From UBA4729 sp038236865 (lineage in GTDB: Bacteria; Patescibacteriota; Saccharimonadia; Saccharimonadales; UBA4665), in NCBI GenBank assembly GCA_038236865.1, contig JBBRZI010000040.1, forward strand, positions 1-8,039: a stretch of DNA of 8,039 nucleotides, written 5' to 3'. Each line of letters begins with the position of its first letter. Within the stretch, counting starts at the first letter, position 1. Of the stretch, positions 1 through 6,121 are shown in pieces. The position numbers and the translations under genes were made by a program. The notes below the pieces were generated by a model. It did not search any database, had not been told where the DNA came from, and saw nothing but the letters and a program-made list of their open reading frames with translations.

Positions 1-630
1 CGAGAGTTAAATGATCCGGCGACTACCGCCGTGACATTTATGGCCGAGAGGGTTAGGCTGCCTGGCGGTTTTGAAAATTATTTTACTGTTTACACGGTGA
101 TGGCAGAAGTGGAGCACCTCATTACGAAGCTTCCAGCCAACGTACGCCAGCAGGCCATCGAAGATTATGGGGAGAAGTTTGTCAATGCAGCCGATGAATT
201 GATGGAAGTCCACCAACTGGCGTGTTCTTATAGGGATGACAGCGAGGATTTTCAACAAGGTCTAGCCGTCAGTTACATTATGGACGGGCTACAAATTGAG
301 TTCGACGTCGATGCCGGGAATGACAGTGAGGCTGAGCCGGACGGGGAAGCTGAAGAGATCGAGGCTGATGAACCCGAACTGCCCGCAGAACTAGCCTTGC
401 TTAACGATGCTTGGGAGCTCATCGCCGAAGCCGGTAAGAAGGTTCAGCAACACCAGCTGCCATTTGATCTGACTGTCTTAAGAAGTATGGCGCGGATTGA
501 CCGGCGGCTCAATATTCAAGAAAACACCGCTCAAAACCTATTTTCGCTGGTTCGGCTTGAGCTCCGAAGCTTGCAGATCAAAAACTGCCAGGGGATTCTC
601 AAGAAGTTGTCGGCTAAGGAAAGGTTATAG
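1..630 (+). CDS. Acidic hypothetical protein, possibly 5'-truncated by the window edge
   Basis: I do not recognise this protein. The frame is open from base 1, so it may begin upstream. Internal start choices are GTG 31 and ATG 40, neither with a visible ribosome binding site. Counted from ATG 40 it has 196 residues: a mostly helical N-terminal part (about 1-90), a very acidic low-complexity linker (about 91-113, mostly Glu, Asp and Ala), and a helical, basic C-terminal part (about 114-196) ending in KKLSAKERL. No signal peptide or membrane segment is seen, so it is probably cytoplasmic. It lies 112 bases before the KwaB-like gene on the same strand and could share a transcript with it. It does not resemble KwaA, the usual KwaB partner, which is a multi-pass membrane protein. 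Existence of the gene is likely; function is unknown. Confidence 0.65.
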   Translation, partial: RELNDPATTAVTFMAERVRLPGGFENYFTVYTVMAEVEHLITKLPANVRQQAIEDYGEKFVNAADELMEVHQLACSYRDDSEDFQQGLAVSYIMDGLQIEFDVDAGNDSEAEPDGEAEEIEADEPELPAELALLNDAWELIAEAGKKVQQHQLPFDLTVLRSMARIDRRLNIQENTAQNLFSLVRLELRSLQIKNCQGILKKLSAKERL

Positions 631-730
631 CGCGGAAATTTTACAGCAGATTTTGCAAGCGAAGTTTAGTAGAATGAAGCCAAGCGACATAAATTAAGAA
701 CCAGTGCCCGATAAGCCGACGGTTGAAGTT

Positions 731-734
731 AGGA
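731..734 (+). promoter_or_regulatory. Shine-Dalgarno site that decides the start of the KwaB-like gene
   Basis: AGGA, within GTTAGGAAATTG, lies 8 bases before ATG 743. The upstream in-frame GTG at 704 has no comparable site and would add 13 residues (MPDKPTVEVRKLY). I therefore prefer ATG 743. Confidence 0.55.
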
Positions 735-742
735 AATTGTAT

Positions 743-1825
743 ATGGATCAAACAACCGCCACGCCAGAAGCTGCCTCAGAGGCAAAGGCGCCAGTGACCA
801 ATGAGCTACCAGCCGACATTTTAGCGCCAGAAGCCGAAGCCCTCAAAAATTATCAAGAAACCGATGTCTTTGCGTGGGCTAATAACCTCGTACAGTTCAA
901 AGACGAACTCAAGATTGAGATCTTCTTGATTAACAAAAACTATGTCGTCTATAAAACAAACATGGCGCGCGAACTCGACAAGCAGCTCGAACCCATTTTT
1001 ATCGACGAAATGCTGGAATACGTGCTGGAGGGCGGGGCCGAGGGCTTGATCGTGCGCAGCTTCGAAGAAGCCGAAGCCGAAGAAAAGGTGTTGCAACGCA
1101 CACTGCTGAGTAACGTCGACAAAGCCAAAGAAGTCATCGGCTGGCTCAAGACGCAGGAGCACGAAATTGAACTGTTCGTAGAGGAAGAGCACGACTTTAA
1201 ACGCATCAAAGGCATGATGGCCCGGGTGTCGCACGCCAGCCTCAAAAAGCCGTTCTATATCTTTAAAGGCTTATCCCAGTCACATATCATGCGCGGCAAA
1301 ACCGGTTGGATGCTCAAGAACGGTAAGTTCATGGGCTTTGACGCCGATGCTGCCATTCGCATCCCGACCGACCCACAGCTACTGCTACTCGATCAAGATA
1401 TGTATGTGTTTAACCAATCCAAGCTTAAGCAATTGTTTGGCTACGACGCCAAAGAGGCCAGTATCGCCCGCGCTAAAATCGCCGAAATTGAGGCTAACTT
1501 CCGTTTGAGTTTTGACCAGGGGGTGACAATGCAAACCCTCATCAAGGGCAAAAATACCCTCATCAAGAAGTTGCAAAAGATTGAACCGGGGCTCATCAAG
1601 CAAGTCGAGCTGATGAACCACGCCGAAGAGTTGGACATAAACCTCATGCAGGACGAATCGGGCGCGATTATCATCATGGACGATAAAGATCTCGCAAAAT
1701 TCATAAATCTGCTCAACGATGATTACGTTGAGTCTACGATGACGGGCCAGCGCTACGAAATCGTCCGTAAAAAACTGCTGAAGCCGGAAGAGGAAGCAAC
1801 GTCGCTGCTGCGCGAAATACTATAG
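743..1825 (+). CDS. DUF4868 domain protein, KwaB-like (Kiwa anti-phage family)
   Basis: The 360-residue protein fits the DUF4868 family, whose best-known member is KwaB of the two-gene Kiwa anti-phage system. Seen in the sequence: a Glu/Ala/Pro-rich N-terminal tail (1-35), an alpha/beta part with FLINKNYVVYKTN near 61-73, and the core pattern IPTDPQLLLLDQDMYVFNQ (207-225) followed by KLKQLFGY, which matches the family's 'lyi-n...FE-iF-y' segment. A helical region with a basic stretch (IKGKNTLIKKLQKI, 267-280) comes next. The C-terminal LLNDDYVESTMTGQRYE (323-339) matches the family's LnDdyl-S-lTg-Y signature. In Kiwa, KwaB works with membrane protein KwaA and acts on phage DNA. No KwaA is visible here; the upstream neighbour is a soluble acidic protein. 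Family assignment is fairly strong, while a defence role here is inference. The stop codon TAG is also the first base triplet of the octamer repeat array. Confidence 0.8.
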   Translation: MDQTTATPEAASEAKAPVTNELPADILAPEAEALKNYQETDVFAWANNLVQFKDELKIEIFLINKNYVVYKTNMARELDKQLEPIFIDEMLEYVLEGGAEGLIVRSFEEAEAEEKVLQRTLLSNVDKAKEVIGWLKTQEHEIELFVEEEHDFKRIKGMMARVSHASLKKPFYIFKGLSQSHIMRGKTGWMLKNGKFMGFDADAAIRIPTDPQLLLLDQDMYVFNQSKLKQLFGYDAKEASIARAKIAEIEANFRLSFDQGVTMQTLIKGKNTLIKKLQKIEPGLIKQVELMNHAEELDINLMQDESGAIIIMDDKDLAKFINLLNDDYVESTMTGQRYEIVRKKLLKPEEEATSLLREIL

Positions 1826-1886
1826 TGGGATAGTAGGATAGTTTTATAGTGGGATAGTTACATAGTTACATAGTAGGATAGTGAGC
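1823..1886 (+). repeat. Tandem array of eight TAGTNNNA octamers
   Basis: Eight contiguous 8-base units start at the stop codon of the KwaB-like gene. They are TAGTGGGA, TAGTAGGA, TAGTTTTA, TAGTGGGA, TAGTTACA, TAGTTACA, TAGTAGGA and TAGTGAGC. TAGT is invariant, and all but the last unit end in A. The variable three bases differ between units, so this is a degenerate periodic repeat rather than simple slippage of one sequence. An inverted copy lies at 1905-1936. Confidence 0.9.
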
Positions 1887-1904
1887 AGCGGTTCGAGCTA
1901 GCTA

Positions 1905-1936
1905 TCCCACTATAAAACTATCCCACTATCCAACTA
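1905..1936 (-). repeat. Inverted array of four TAGTNNNA octamers
   Basis: Read on the minus strand, the units are TAGTTGGA, TAGTGGGA, TAGTTTTA and TAGTGGGA, followed by TAGCTAGC. Together with the left array, 1828-1857 and 1902-1931 form an inverted repeat of 30 bases with one mismatch (A1835), separated by a 44-base loop. It could fold as a long hairpin in RNA from either strand and could act as a bidirectional terminator, although there is no long T-run beside it. It lies between the KwaB-like gene and the helicase gene. Confidence 0.88.
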
Positions 1937-1983
1937 AAAAGGTACACTAGTAGACAAGACATTAACTTTTGAGGGATGGATAT

Positions 1984-2011
1984 TTGTGGCGAGGCAGCTG
2001 CCTGCTACAAT
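1984..2011 (+). promoter_or_regulatory. Candidate promoter of the helicase gene
   Basis: TTGTGG (1984-1989) and TACAAT (2006-2011) are separated by 16 bases. The -10 ends 9 bases before ATG 2021, which would give a nearly leaderless mRNA. The -35 is only moderate, so this is a candidate. Confidence 0.4.
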
Positions 2012-2020
2012 CGAAAAATC

Positions 2021-3556
2021 ATGCGACAAAAACAAGCGCTCACTATTATGGATTCCGGCAGTAACGTTTTTTTGACCGGTGCGCCTGGCGCCGGCAAAAC
2101 ATACGTACTAAACAAATTTGTGGGCCGGGCAATGCGCGCTGGCAAGCGCGTGGCGGTGACGGCGAGTACGGGGATCGCGGCAACGCACCTCGGTGGCACG
2201 ACGATTCACTCGTGGTCGGGTCTCGGTATACGCGATGCCCTCACCAGCGAAGACTTGGTGTGGCTCAAGAGCAACGACCGACTGATTAAGCGCTATAACA
2301 GTACTGATATTTTAGTCATTGATGAGGTCTCGATGCTGCACGGTGCCCGCCTGGATATGGTTAATCAGGCCGCCAAGCTGCTGCGCCAAAACGATGCGCC
2401 GTTCGGGGGGCTGCAAGTAATACTCGTCGGGGATCTATACCAGCTGCCACCGATCAACCGTGGCGGGGAAGCCGTTGACTTCGTGCATACCTCGGCAACG
2501 TGGGCCGAACTCGATCCGCGGGTTTGCTACATCACCGAACAGCACCGCCAGAGCGGACACGACGGGTTGCTCGATCTGCTGGAGGCCATGCGAGCCGGTA
2601 CTCTCGATGACGAACACCGCTACATCGTCGGTGAACGCCTGGGCAAGCAGCCGGCCGAAGATGCGGTCGTGACGCGGCTGTATTCGCATAATATCGATGT
2701 CGATGCCATTAACCAGAAGCATCTGAGCGCGATCCAATATACGGGCAAGACCTTCCAAATGCAAACCAAGGGCAGCAAAGCTCGGATCGAACAATTAATC
2801 AAAAGCGTGCTGGCGCCCGAAGAGCTCGTCCTCAAGGTCGGCGCGGAAGTCATGTTCGTCGCCAATAACTTCGCTGAAGGGTTCGTGAACGGTAGCCGGG
2901 GCCAGGTGGTGTCGTTTGACGGCTATCAGCCCGTCGTTGCGTTGATCAACGGCCGCACTATCCATGTCGAGCCGCACAGCTGGAACTTGAGCGAGGACGG
3001 CAAGGTAAAAGCCGAGGTTTCACAGCTGCCACTGCGCCTGGCTTGGGCCATTACTATCCATAAAAGCCAAGGTATGAGTTTGGATGCCGCCGAGGTGGAT
3101 TTGAGCCGGGCGTTCACGCCGGGTATGGGATACGTCGCCCTCAGCCGGGTACGGACGCTCGACGGCCTGTTTCTGAAAGGTGTTAATCGTATGGCCTTTA
3201 CGATGCATCCGGCCATCCATGATCTTGATGCGGCGCTGCGGCTCGCTTCCGACCAACTCGCAACAGCTGTCGATGATATTGAGGACGAGGTAATGCCTTC
3301 GCTGGCTTCACCGCAGTCGAGCGTGCGTATCGATCAATCACTGCTCGCTAAGCTCAAAAAATGGCGGGCCGAGCTGGCCGTGACCAAAAGCGTGCCGGCG
3401 TACGTGATTGCCCATAACAAGGCGCTCGAGGCAATTGCGGCGGCGCCACCCACAACCGAAAACCAACTGCTAGCCTTACCGGGCTTTGGCAGCAAAAAAG
3501 TCGAAGCTTACGGCATGGACATCTTGGCCATCGTCGCCAAACACCTCGCCGGCTAA
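2021..3556 (+). CDS. PIF1/RecD-like superfamily 1 helicase with C-terminal HRDC domain
   Basis: This is an ATP-dependent DNA helicase of the PIF1 type, 511 residues from ATG 2021. Motifs in order: Walker A GAPGAGKT (20-27), Walker B LVIDEVSML (98-106; D101, E102), motif III GDLYQLPP (137-144), EQHRQ (173-177), then the C-terminal RecA-like half with LAWAITIHKSQGMSLD (340-355) and YVALSRVRTLDGL (371-383). Residues about 441-509 form an HRDC domain, ending with LLALPGFGSKKVEAYG, as in RecQ and RNase D. HRDC domains help bind structured or single-stranded DNA. The protein is probably cytoplasmic and acts in replication or repair. An in-frame ATG at 1976 would add 15 residues (MDICGEAAACYNRKI), but GAGGG directly abuts it, leaving no usable spacer. 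Starting at MRQKQAL places the P-loop where the family normally has it. Confidence 0.9.
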   Translation: MRQKQALTIMDSGSNVFLTGAPGAGKTYVLNKFVGRAMRAGKRVAVTASTGIAATHLGGTTIHSWSGLGIRDALTSEDLVWLKSNDRLIKRYNSTDILVIDEVSMLHGARLDMVNQAAKLLRQNDAPFGGLQVILVGDLYQLPPINRGGEAVDFVHTSATWAELDPRVCYITEQHRQSGHDGLLDLLEAMRAGTLDDEHRYIVGERLGKQPAEDAVVTRLYSHNIDVDAINQKHLSAIQYTGKTFQMQTKGSKARIEQLIKSVLAPEELVLKVGAEVMFVANNFAEGFVNGSRGQVVSFDGYQPVVALINGRTIHVEPHSWNLSEDGKVKAEVSQLPLRLAWAITIHKSQGMSLDAAEVDLSRAFTPGMGYVALSRVRTLDGLFLKGVNRMAFTMHPAIHDLDAALRLASDQLATAVDDIEDEVMPSLASPQSSVRIDQSLLAKLKKWRAELAVTKSVPAYVIAHNKALEAIAAAPPTTENQLLALPGFGSKKVEAYGMDILAIVAKHLAG

Positions 3557-3638
3557 ATATCTCTACAAACCGCCTAACTCTAGCGTCATCATCGCTCAAC
3601 CCTTCCAAACTGCAATTATCTTCTTTCTATCCTTACTT

Positions 3639-3661
3639 TGTGAGAGGTCCGTCCTCTCACA
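3639..3661. repeat. Perfect 9-bp hairpin
   Basis: TGTGAGAGG and CCTCTCACA are exact reverse complements around the loop TCCGT. No T-run follows on either strand, so it is not a classical intrinsic terminator. It lies about 80 bases after the helicase stop and may be a small dispersed palindrome or an RNA 3'-end stabiliser. Confidence 0.7.
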
Positions 3662-3723
3662 CTGCAGGGTTCTGACATAGGGGTAACGATCTGGCATGAT
3701 TGTGATAATACAAATTCTGAGCT

Positions 3724-3794
3724 GTCATCCTGAAGCTGTTTCAGGATCCAGACAAAGAGCTATCGCCTGGATACCGGGTTGAGCCCGGCATGAC
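3724..3794. repeat. 71-nt cloverleaf-like palindromic element (REP/RPE-like)
   Basis: An outer stem GTCAT/ATGAC (3724-3728 and 3790-3794) encloses three arms. The first is CCTGAA/TTCAGG, the second ATCCAG/CTGGAT and the third CCGGG/CCCGG with loop TTGAG. The design resembles the GTCATCCTGAA...CCCGGCATGAC palindromic repeats that are abundant in the intergenic DNA of many alphaproteobacteria and related to Rickettsia-type palindromic elements. The pairings are seen directly; the family link is from memory. Only one copy is in this window, so its copy number in the genome is unknown. Confidence 0.72.
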
Positions 3795-3939
3795 TGTGGG
3801 GAGGCTGAATCTTGGTTACGGTGGAACGTCTGACAGTGGTTTTGGTTGCTTTTGGTAACAAAGAAGTAAGCAGAAAGTTTATGAAGCAAAAAACAAACAA
3901 GGTCCTACCTCTCGCCCAAAGGGTGCGCAAGGGAGCTGT
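3760..3939 (-). pseudogene. ORF-like relic adjoining the palindromic element
   Basis: A minus-strand frame is open for about 59 codons from 3939 down to a TAG at 3760-3762 and runs through the right half of the palindromic element. It contains KATKTTVRRSTVTKIQ and then PPHSHAGLNPVSRR. There is no ATG and no ribosome binding site. I recall similar strings among short 'hypothetical proteins' predicted over repeats in unrelated bacteria, which suggests that a longer repeat unit, rather than a real gene, is conserved. The evidence for an expressed protein is poor. Confidence 0.3.
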
Positions 3940-4124
3940 TTAGCGGGTAGTTCTAGCTTGCTTCGGGATGAAGGTGCTGGCCGGCAACGATCCGGGGCAG
4001 GGGTCAAAAGATTAACTACCGGGGTGGTCAGGCTAAAATGCTTGGCCGCGAACTTACCAGGGGCAGGTAATGAGCTCACGTTTTACCAAAAAATTGAAAA
4101 TATTAAAAATACTGCACAACAAAA

Positions 4125-4153
4125 TTGACGCATACCTAGATTGTGAGCATGAT
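4125..4153 (+). promoter_or_regulatory. Promoter of the TasA-like/signal peptidase operon
   Basis: TTGACG (-35, 4125-4130) and CATGAT (-10, 4148-4153) are separated by exactly 17 bases. Transcription would start near 4160, giving a leader of about 24 bases that carries the ribosome binding site. An A-rich tract lies immediately upstream (about 4087-4124) and could act as an UP element. Confidence 0.6.
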
Positions 4154-4170
4154 GAGGCGCAGTAAATCTA

Positions 4171-4176
4171 AAGGAG
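4171..4176 (+). promoter_or_regulatory. Strong Shine-Dalgarno site fixing the GTG start of the TasA-like gene
   Basis: AAGGAG lies 7 bases before GTG 4184. It is the best ribosome binding site in the window and supports the non-ATG start. Confidence 0.8.
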
Positions 4177-4183
4177 AACTACC

Positions 4184-4768
4184 GTGCGCAAACAAAGTAT
4201 TACCAAGTCCCTGATCCGCTCATTTGGCGTCGTGGCAGCCGTTCTGGCCATTGCCAGTGGCGTCACCTTTGCGGCCCTGCAAAGCCAGCAGGCAAAGCTG
4301 ACCGGCAACACTATTCAGACGGCCACAGCCAACTTGCAAGTCAGCCCGAACGGCACGACCTATGCAAACACGCTCGAGGGTTTTGCATTTCTGAACCTTG
4401 TTCCGGGCGGGGTAGCCGTACCAAACGCCGATTCGTACGCTTTTTACCTCAAGAATGCGGGCGGTACAGCGCTTTCCCTCAAGCTGGCCATTAGTAGTAT
4501 CCCCCTGAATCCGGACAACGCCGATCTAACAAAAGTCCATGTCATATTCAGCCCCACCGACGGTAGTTCTGCGACGAACGTTACACTAGCCGCGTTAATC
4601 GCCTCCTATAGCACTGGTGGCACTCTGGTGACTTCGGCCAGTCATTTAAATGCCGGCTCAACTATCAAATACAACATTCAGGTAGTGATGGACATCGATG
4701 CGGTCACTGGACCAAGCGCCAACATCAGCAATATTGACTTCAGCTTTGCCGGAACGGCAACGAGCTAG
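4184..4768 (+). CDS. TasA/camelysin (CalY)-like secreted protein, probable fibre subunit
   Basis: The 194-residue precursor has a basic N-terminus (MRKQSITKSLIR), a hydrophobic segment at about 14-31, and a likely cleavage region near GVTFA (26-30). This is followed by LTGNTIQTATANLQVS (39-54). A short signal peptide ending in 'G.TFA', then 'GNT...a.a.L.vs', is the pattern of SipW-dependent proteins (TasA, CalY/camelysin). The mature part is rich in Ser, Thr, Asn and Ala, with alternating beta-strand patterns such as LSLKLAISSI and IKYNIQVVMDID, and no cysteines, which fits a beta-sandwich. TasA-family proteins polymerise into extracellular fibres; the 'camelysin protease' label of some relatives is doubtful, and no HExxH is present here. 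A SipW-like signal peptidase follows after 17 bases and is the probable processing enzyme. Family placement is good; fibre formation is inference. Confidence 0.75.
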   Translation: MRKQSITKSLIRSFGVVAAVLAIASGVTFAALQSQQAKLTGNTIQTATANLQVSPNGTTYANTLEGFAFLNLVPGGVAVPNADSYAFYLKNAGGTALSLKLAISSIPLNPDNADLTKVHVIFSPTDGSSATNVTLAALIASYSTGGTLVTSASHLNAGSTIKYNIQVVMDIDAVTGPSANISNIDFSFAGTATS

Positions 4769-4785
4769 GGTTTAATCAAAGCCGT

Positions 4786-5319
4786 ATGCGTAAATTCCTT
4801 GCCGCCGCCGCAGACATCAGCCGGACCCTCAGCCGGCTGATGATCGGCGGCTTGCTGGCTGCGAGCCTACTCGGGCTGACGCTCTATATATTTGGCCACG
4901 AGCAAGTATTAAGCGTCCAAACGGCGAGCATGGTCCCGACCTTTCGGCCAGGCGATGCAGTCCTCGAGCGCCACGTACCGCCCGCACACCTGCGCCCCGG
5001 AGACATTATCAGCTATCGCAATCCGCGCGCTCCTATGATGGTCATAACCCATCGCCTGATCAGTCAGAACACTACGACGAGACAGCTGACAACCCGAGGT
5101 GATAACGCCCTGGCGGCTGATCCCGCTTTTCCTGCTCAAGCGGTGCTCGGCCGAGTCACCGCCGTCGCTCCCGGGCTGGGCGGGGTACTCGATTACCTAC
5201 ATACACCAGTTGGCCTGATTATCGCCGTGTATACTCCGGGGGCTCTTGTTATTAGTATGGAAGTGCGCCGCTTGCTCAGACACCTCGGCAGCCAACCGTA
5301 CCGCGTAGCCAATTACTGA
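4786..5319 (+). CDS. Signal peptidase I, SipW/archaeal-ER type (S26B)
   Basis: A membrane-bound serine peptidase of 177 residues that should cleave signal peptides of exported proteins. A membrane helix lies at about 14-36. SMVPTFRPGD (48-57) carries the catalytic Ser48, PGDIISY (71-77) follows, then THRLIS (88-93) with His89 where bacterial LepB enzymes have Lys, and TRGDNALAADP (103-113) with Asp106 and Asp112. Ser-His-Asp marks the S26B group (SipW, archaeal and eukaryotic signal peptidases). A second hydrophobic stretch at about 142-157 suggests a C-terminal membrane helix. The gene starts 17 bases after the TasA-like stop without a Shine-Dalgarno site, so translation is probably coupled. 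The pairing indicates a dedicated processing enzyme, as SipW is for TasA in Bacillus. It is the only gene here that ends in TGA. Confidence 0.88.
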   Translation: MRKFLAAAADISRTLSRLMIGGLLAASLLGLTLYIFGHEQVLSVQTASMVPTFRPGDAVLERHVPPAHLRPGDIISYRNPRAPMMVITHRLISQNTTTRQLTTRGDNALAADPAFPAQAVLGRVTAVAPGLGGVLDYLHTPVGLIIAVYTPGALVISMEVRRLLRHLGSQPYRVANY

Positions 5320-5413
5320 GGAATTGATGGCATAACCTGATTCTGCGTTAGCCCACTTGGGGACAGACTGCGGCAGTTTTGAGCGGCACCGTAATATGAA
5401 CGAGTGCATAGTG

Positions 5414-5419
5414 TATGAT
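5414..5419 (+). promoter_or_regulatory. Candidate -10 element of the NYN-domain gene
   Basis: TATGAT ends 6 bases before ATG 5426, the same geometry as the promoter before 7281, so the mRNA could be leaderless. No good -35 is found 16-18 bases upstream, which keeps confidence low. Confidence 0.3.
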
Positions 5420-5425
5420 GAACGT

Positions 5426-6013
5426 ATGAGACAAAAAAGCCCGAAGCCGGATGTCTATGCTTTTATTGATAGCCAAAACTTAAACCTTGGTGTCCAGCGC
5501 AATGGCTGGAAGCTCGATTGGCGTAAGTTCCGCCAGTTTCTACAAAAAGAATACAACGTTACCCACGCCTACATGTTTATTGGCTATATGAGTGAAAACG
5601 AAGCTCTATACGAGCATATGTACGAATTGGGCTATCTAGTAGTGCTCAAACGGACGCTCGACGTCACGGCAGTTCACGAGGTCGTTCCCGAAGGCGAGAC
5701 GGCCAAGCCGCCCGAAAAGGCCGAAGATAAACCACCGTTTAAAGGGAATGTCGACGCTGAACTCGTGTTGCACGCCATGAAAGACCTGCCGAACTACGAC
5801 AAGGCGATTATCGTTTCGGGCGACGGCGATTTCTTCTGCCTGGCCGAATACCTAGCCGAGCAGAATAAGCTATCGCACATCCTGGTGCCGAACTGGCAGT
5901 ACTCCAGCTTGCTCAAACAATTCGAAAGCCAAATCGTTCGTTTAGATAAGCTGCGCCGCCAGCTAGCCTACCGTGACTCAAAATTTCGCCGACCGCCCAA
6001 AGCCACTTCATAG
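5426..6013 (+). CDS. NYN-domain protein (LabA/DUF88 family), putative ribonuclease
   Basis: NYN domains are PIN-like, metal-dependent folds linked to RNA cleavage or processing. Seen here, numbering from ATG 5426 (195 residues): YAFIDSQNLNLG (11-22) with the first acidic residue Asp15, KLDWRKFRQFLQKEY (29-43), GNVDAELVLHAM (107-118) with Asp110 and Glu112, and IIVSGDGDFFCLAEYL (128-143) with Asp133 and Asp135. These form the usual acidic cluster. The segment 84-106 is a Glu/Lys/Pro-rich insertion before GNVD. The C-terminus is basic (RRQLAYRDSKFRRPPK), as expected for nucleic-acid contact. In-frame starts at 5357 and 5396 (MNECIVYDER) would lengthen it, but none has a Shine-Dalgarno site and the domain begins right after 5426. 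The RNA target is unknown. It stands alone, 106 bases after the signal peptidase gene. Confidence 0.82.
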   Translation: MRQKSPKPDVYAFIDSQNLNLGVQRNGWKLDWRKFRQFLQKEYNVTHAYMFIGYMSENEALYEHMYELGYLVVLKRTLDVTAVHEVVPEGETAKPPEKAEDKPPFKGNVDAELVLHAMKDLPNYDKAIIVSGDGDFFCLAEYLAEQNKLSHILVPNWQYSSLLKQFESQIVRLDKLRRQLAYRDSKFRRPPKATS

Positions 6014-6085
6014 CCGCCGCTAAGGAGTTACGAGGGCGCGCGTGCGGCCTAAGTCACTTATCTTACAAACATATAGCCCTAAACT

Positions 6086-6094
6086 TGCTATATA
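6086..6094 (+). promoter_or_regulatory. Extended -10 promoter of the metallo-hydrolase gene
   Basis: TGCTATATA fits an extended -10 (TGn followed by TATAnT-like). No good -35 is at 17 bases, which extended -10 promoters can tolerate. ACATATAG (6069-6076) and CTATATATGT (6088-6098, imperfect) form a loose inverted repeat across it and could be an operator. Confidence 0.4.
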
Positions 6095-6121
6095 TGTAGT
6101 TGGAAAGGAACAACGTTGGCT

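Larger units (their letters stand above)
3557..4124. other. Long intergenic region without a supported gene
   Basis: The gap between the helicase and the TasA-like gene (627 bases to the GTG) has no ORF I would accept on either strand. It holds a 9-bp hairpin at 3639-3661, a cloverleaf-like palindromic element at 3724-3794, and an ORF-like relic on the minus strand at 3760-3939. A structured stretch follows, with small inverted repeats GGTAGTT/AACTACC (3946-3952 and 4014-4020) and TTACC/GGTAA (4054-4058 and 4066-4070). An A-rich tract runs up to the promoter at 4125. I recognise no known RNA family, but a non-coding RNA between about 3880 and 4075 cannot be excluded. Confidence 0.7.

Noticed and set aside
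704..742. GTG 704 as start of the KwaB-like gene
   Set aside because: No Shine-Dalgarno site there, whereas AGGA is well placed for ATG 743; the extra 13 residues add nothing recognisable.
821..1245. Minus-strand frames inside the KwaB-like gene
   Set aside because: They mirror a well-supported coding region, have low-complexity Phe/Leu- or Ser-rich translations, and lack ribosome binding sites.
1886..1904. GGTTCGAGC in the loop of the octamer hairpin as a tRNA T-arm
   Set aside because: No acceptor, D- or anticodon arm can be placed around it.
1823..1936. CRISPR array
   Set aside because: Units are 8 bases, contiguous and without spacers, so this is not a CRISPR.
3639..3661. 9-bp hairpin as the helicase terminator
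   Set aside because: No T-run follows on either strand; kept as a hairpin only.
3879..4079. 66-codon minus-strand ORF in the long intergenic region
   Set aside because: No ribosome binding site, no recognisable motif, and part of it overlaps the repeat-derived segment.
5317..5392. Possible recoding of the TGA that ends the signal peptidase gene (TGA as Gly, as in some CPR lineages)
   Set aside because: Read-through would give about 24 further codons with two more TGAs before a TAA and no recognisable sequence. The protein is already of normal length, and no gene in the window needs an internal TGA.
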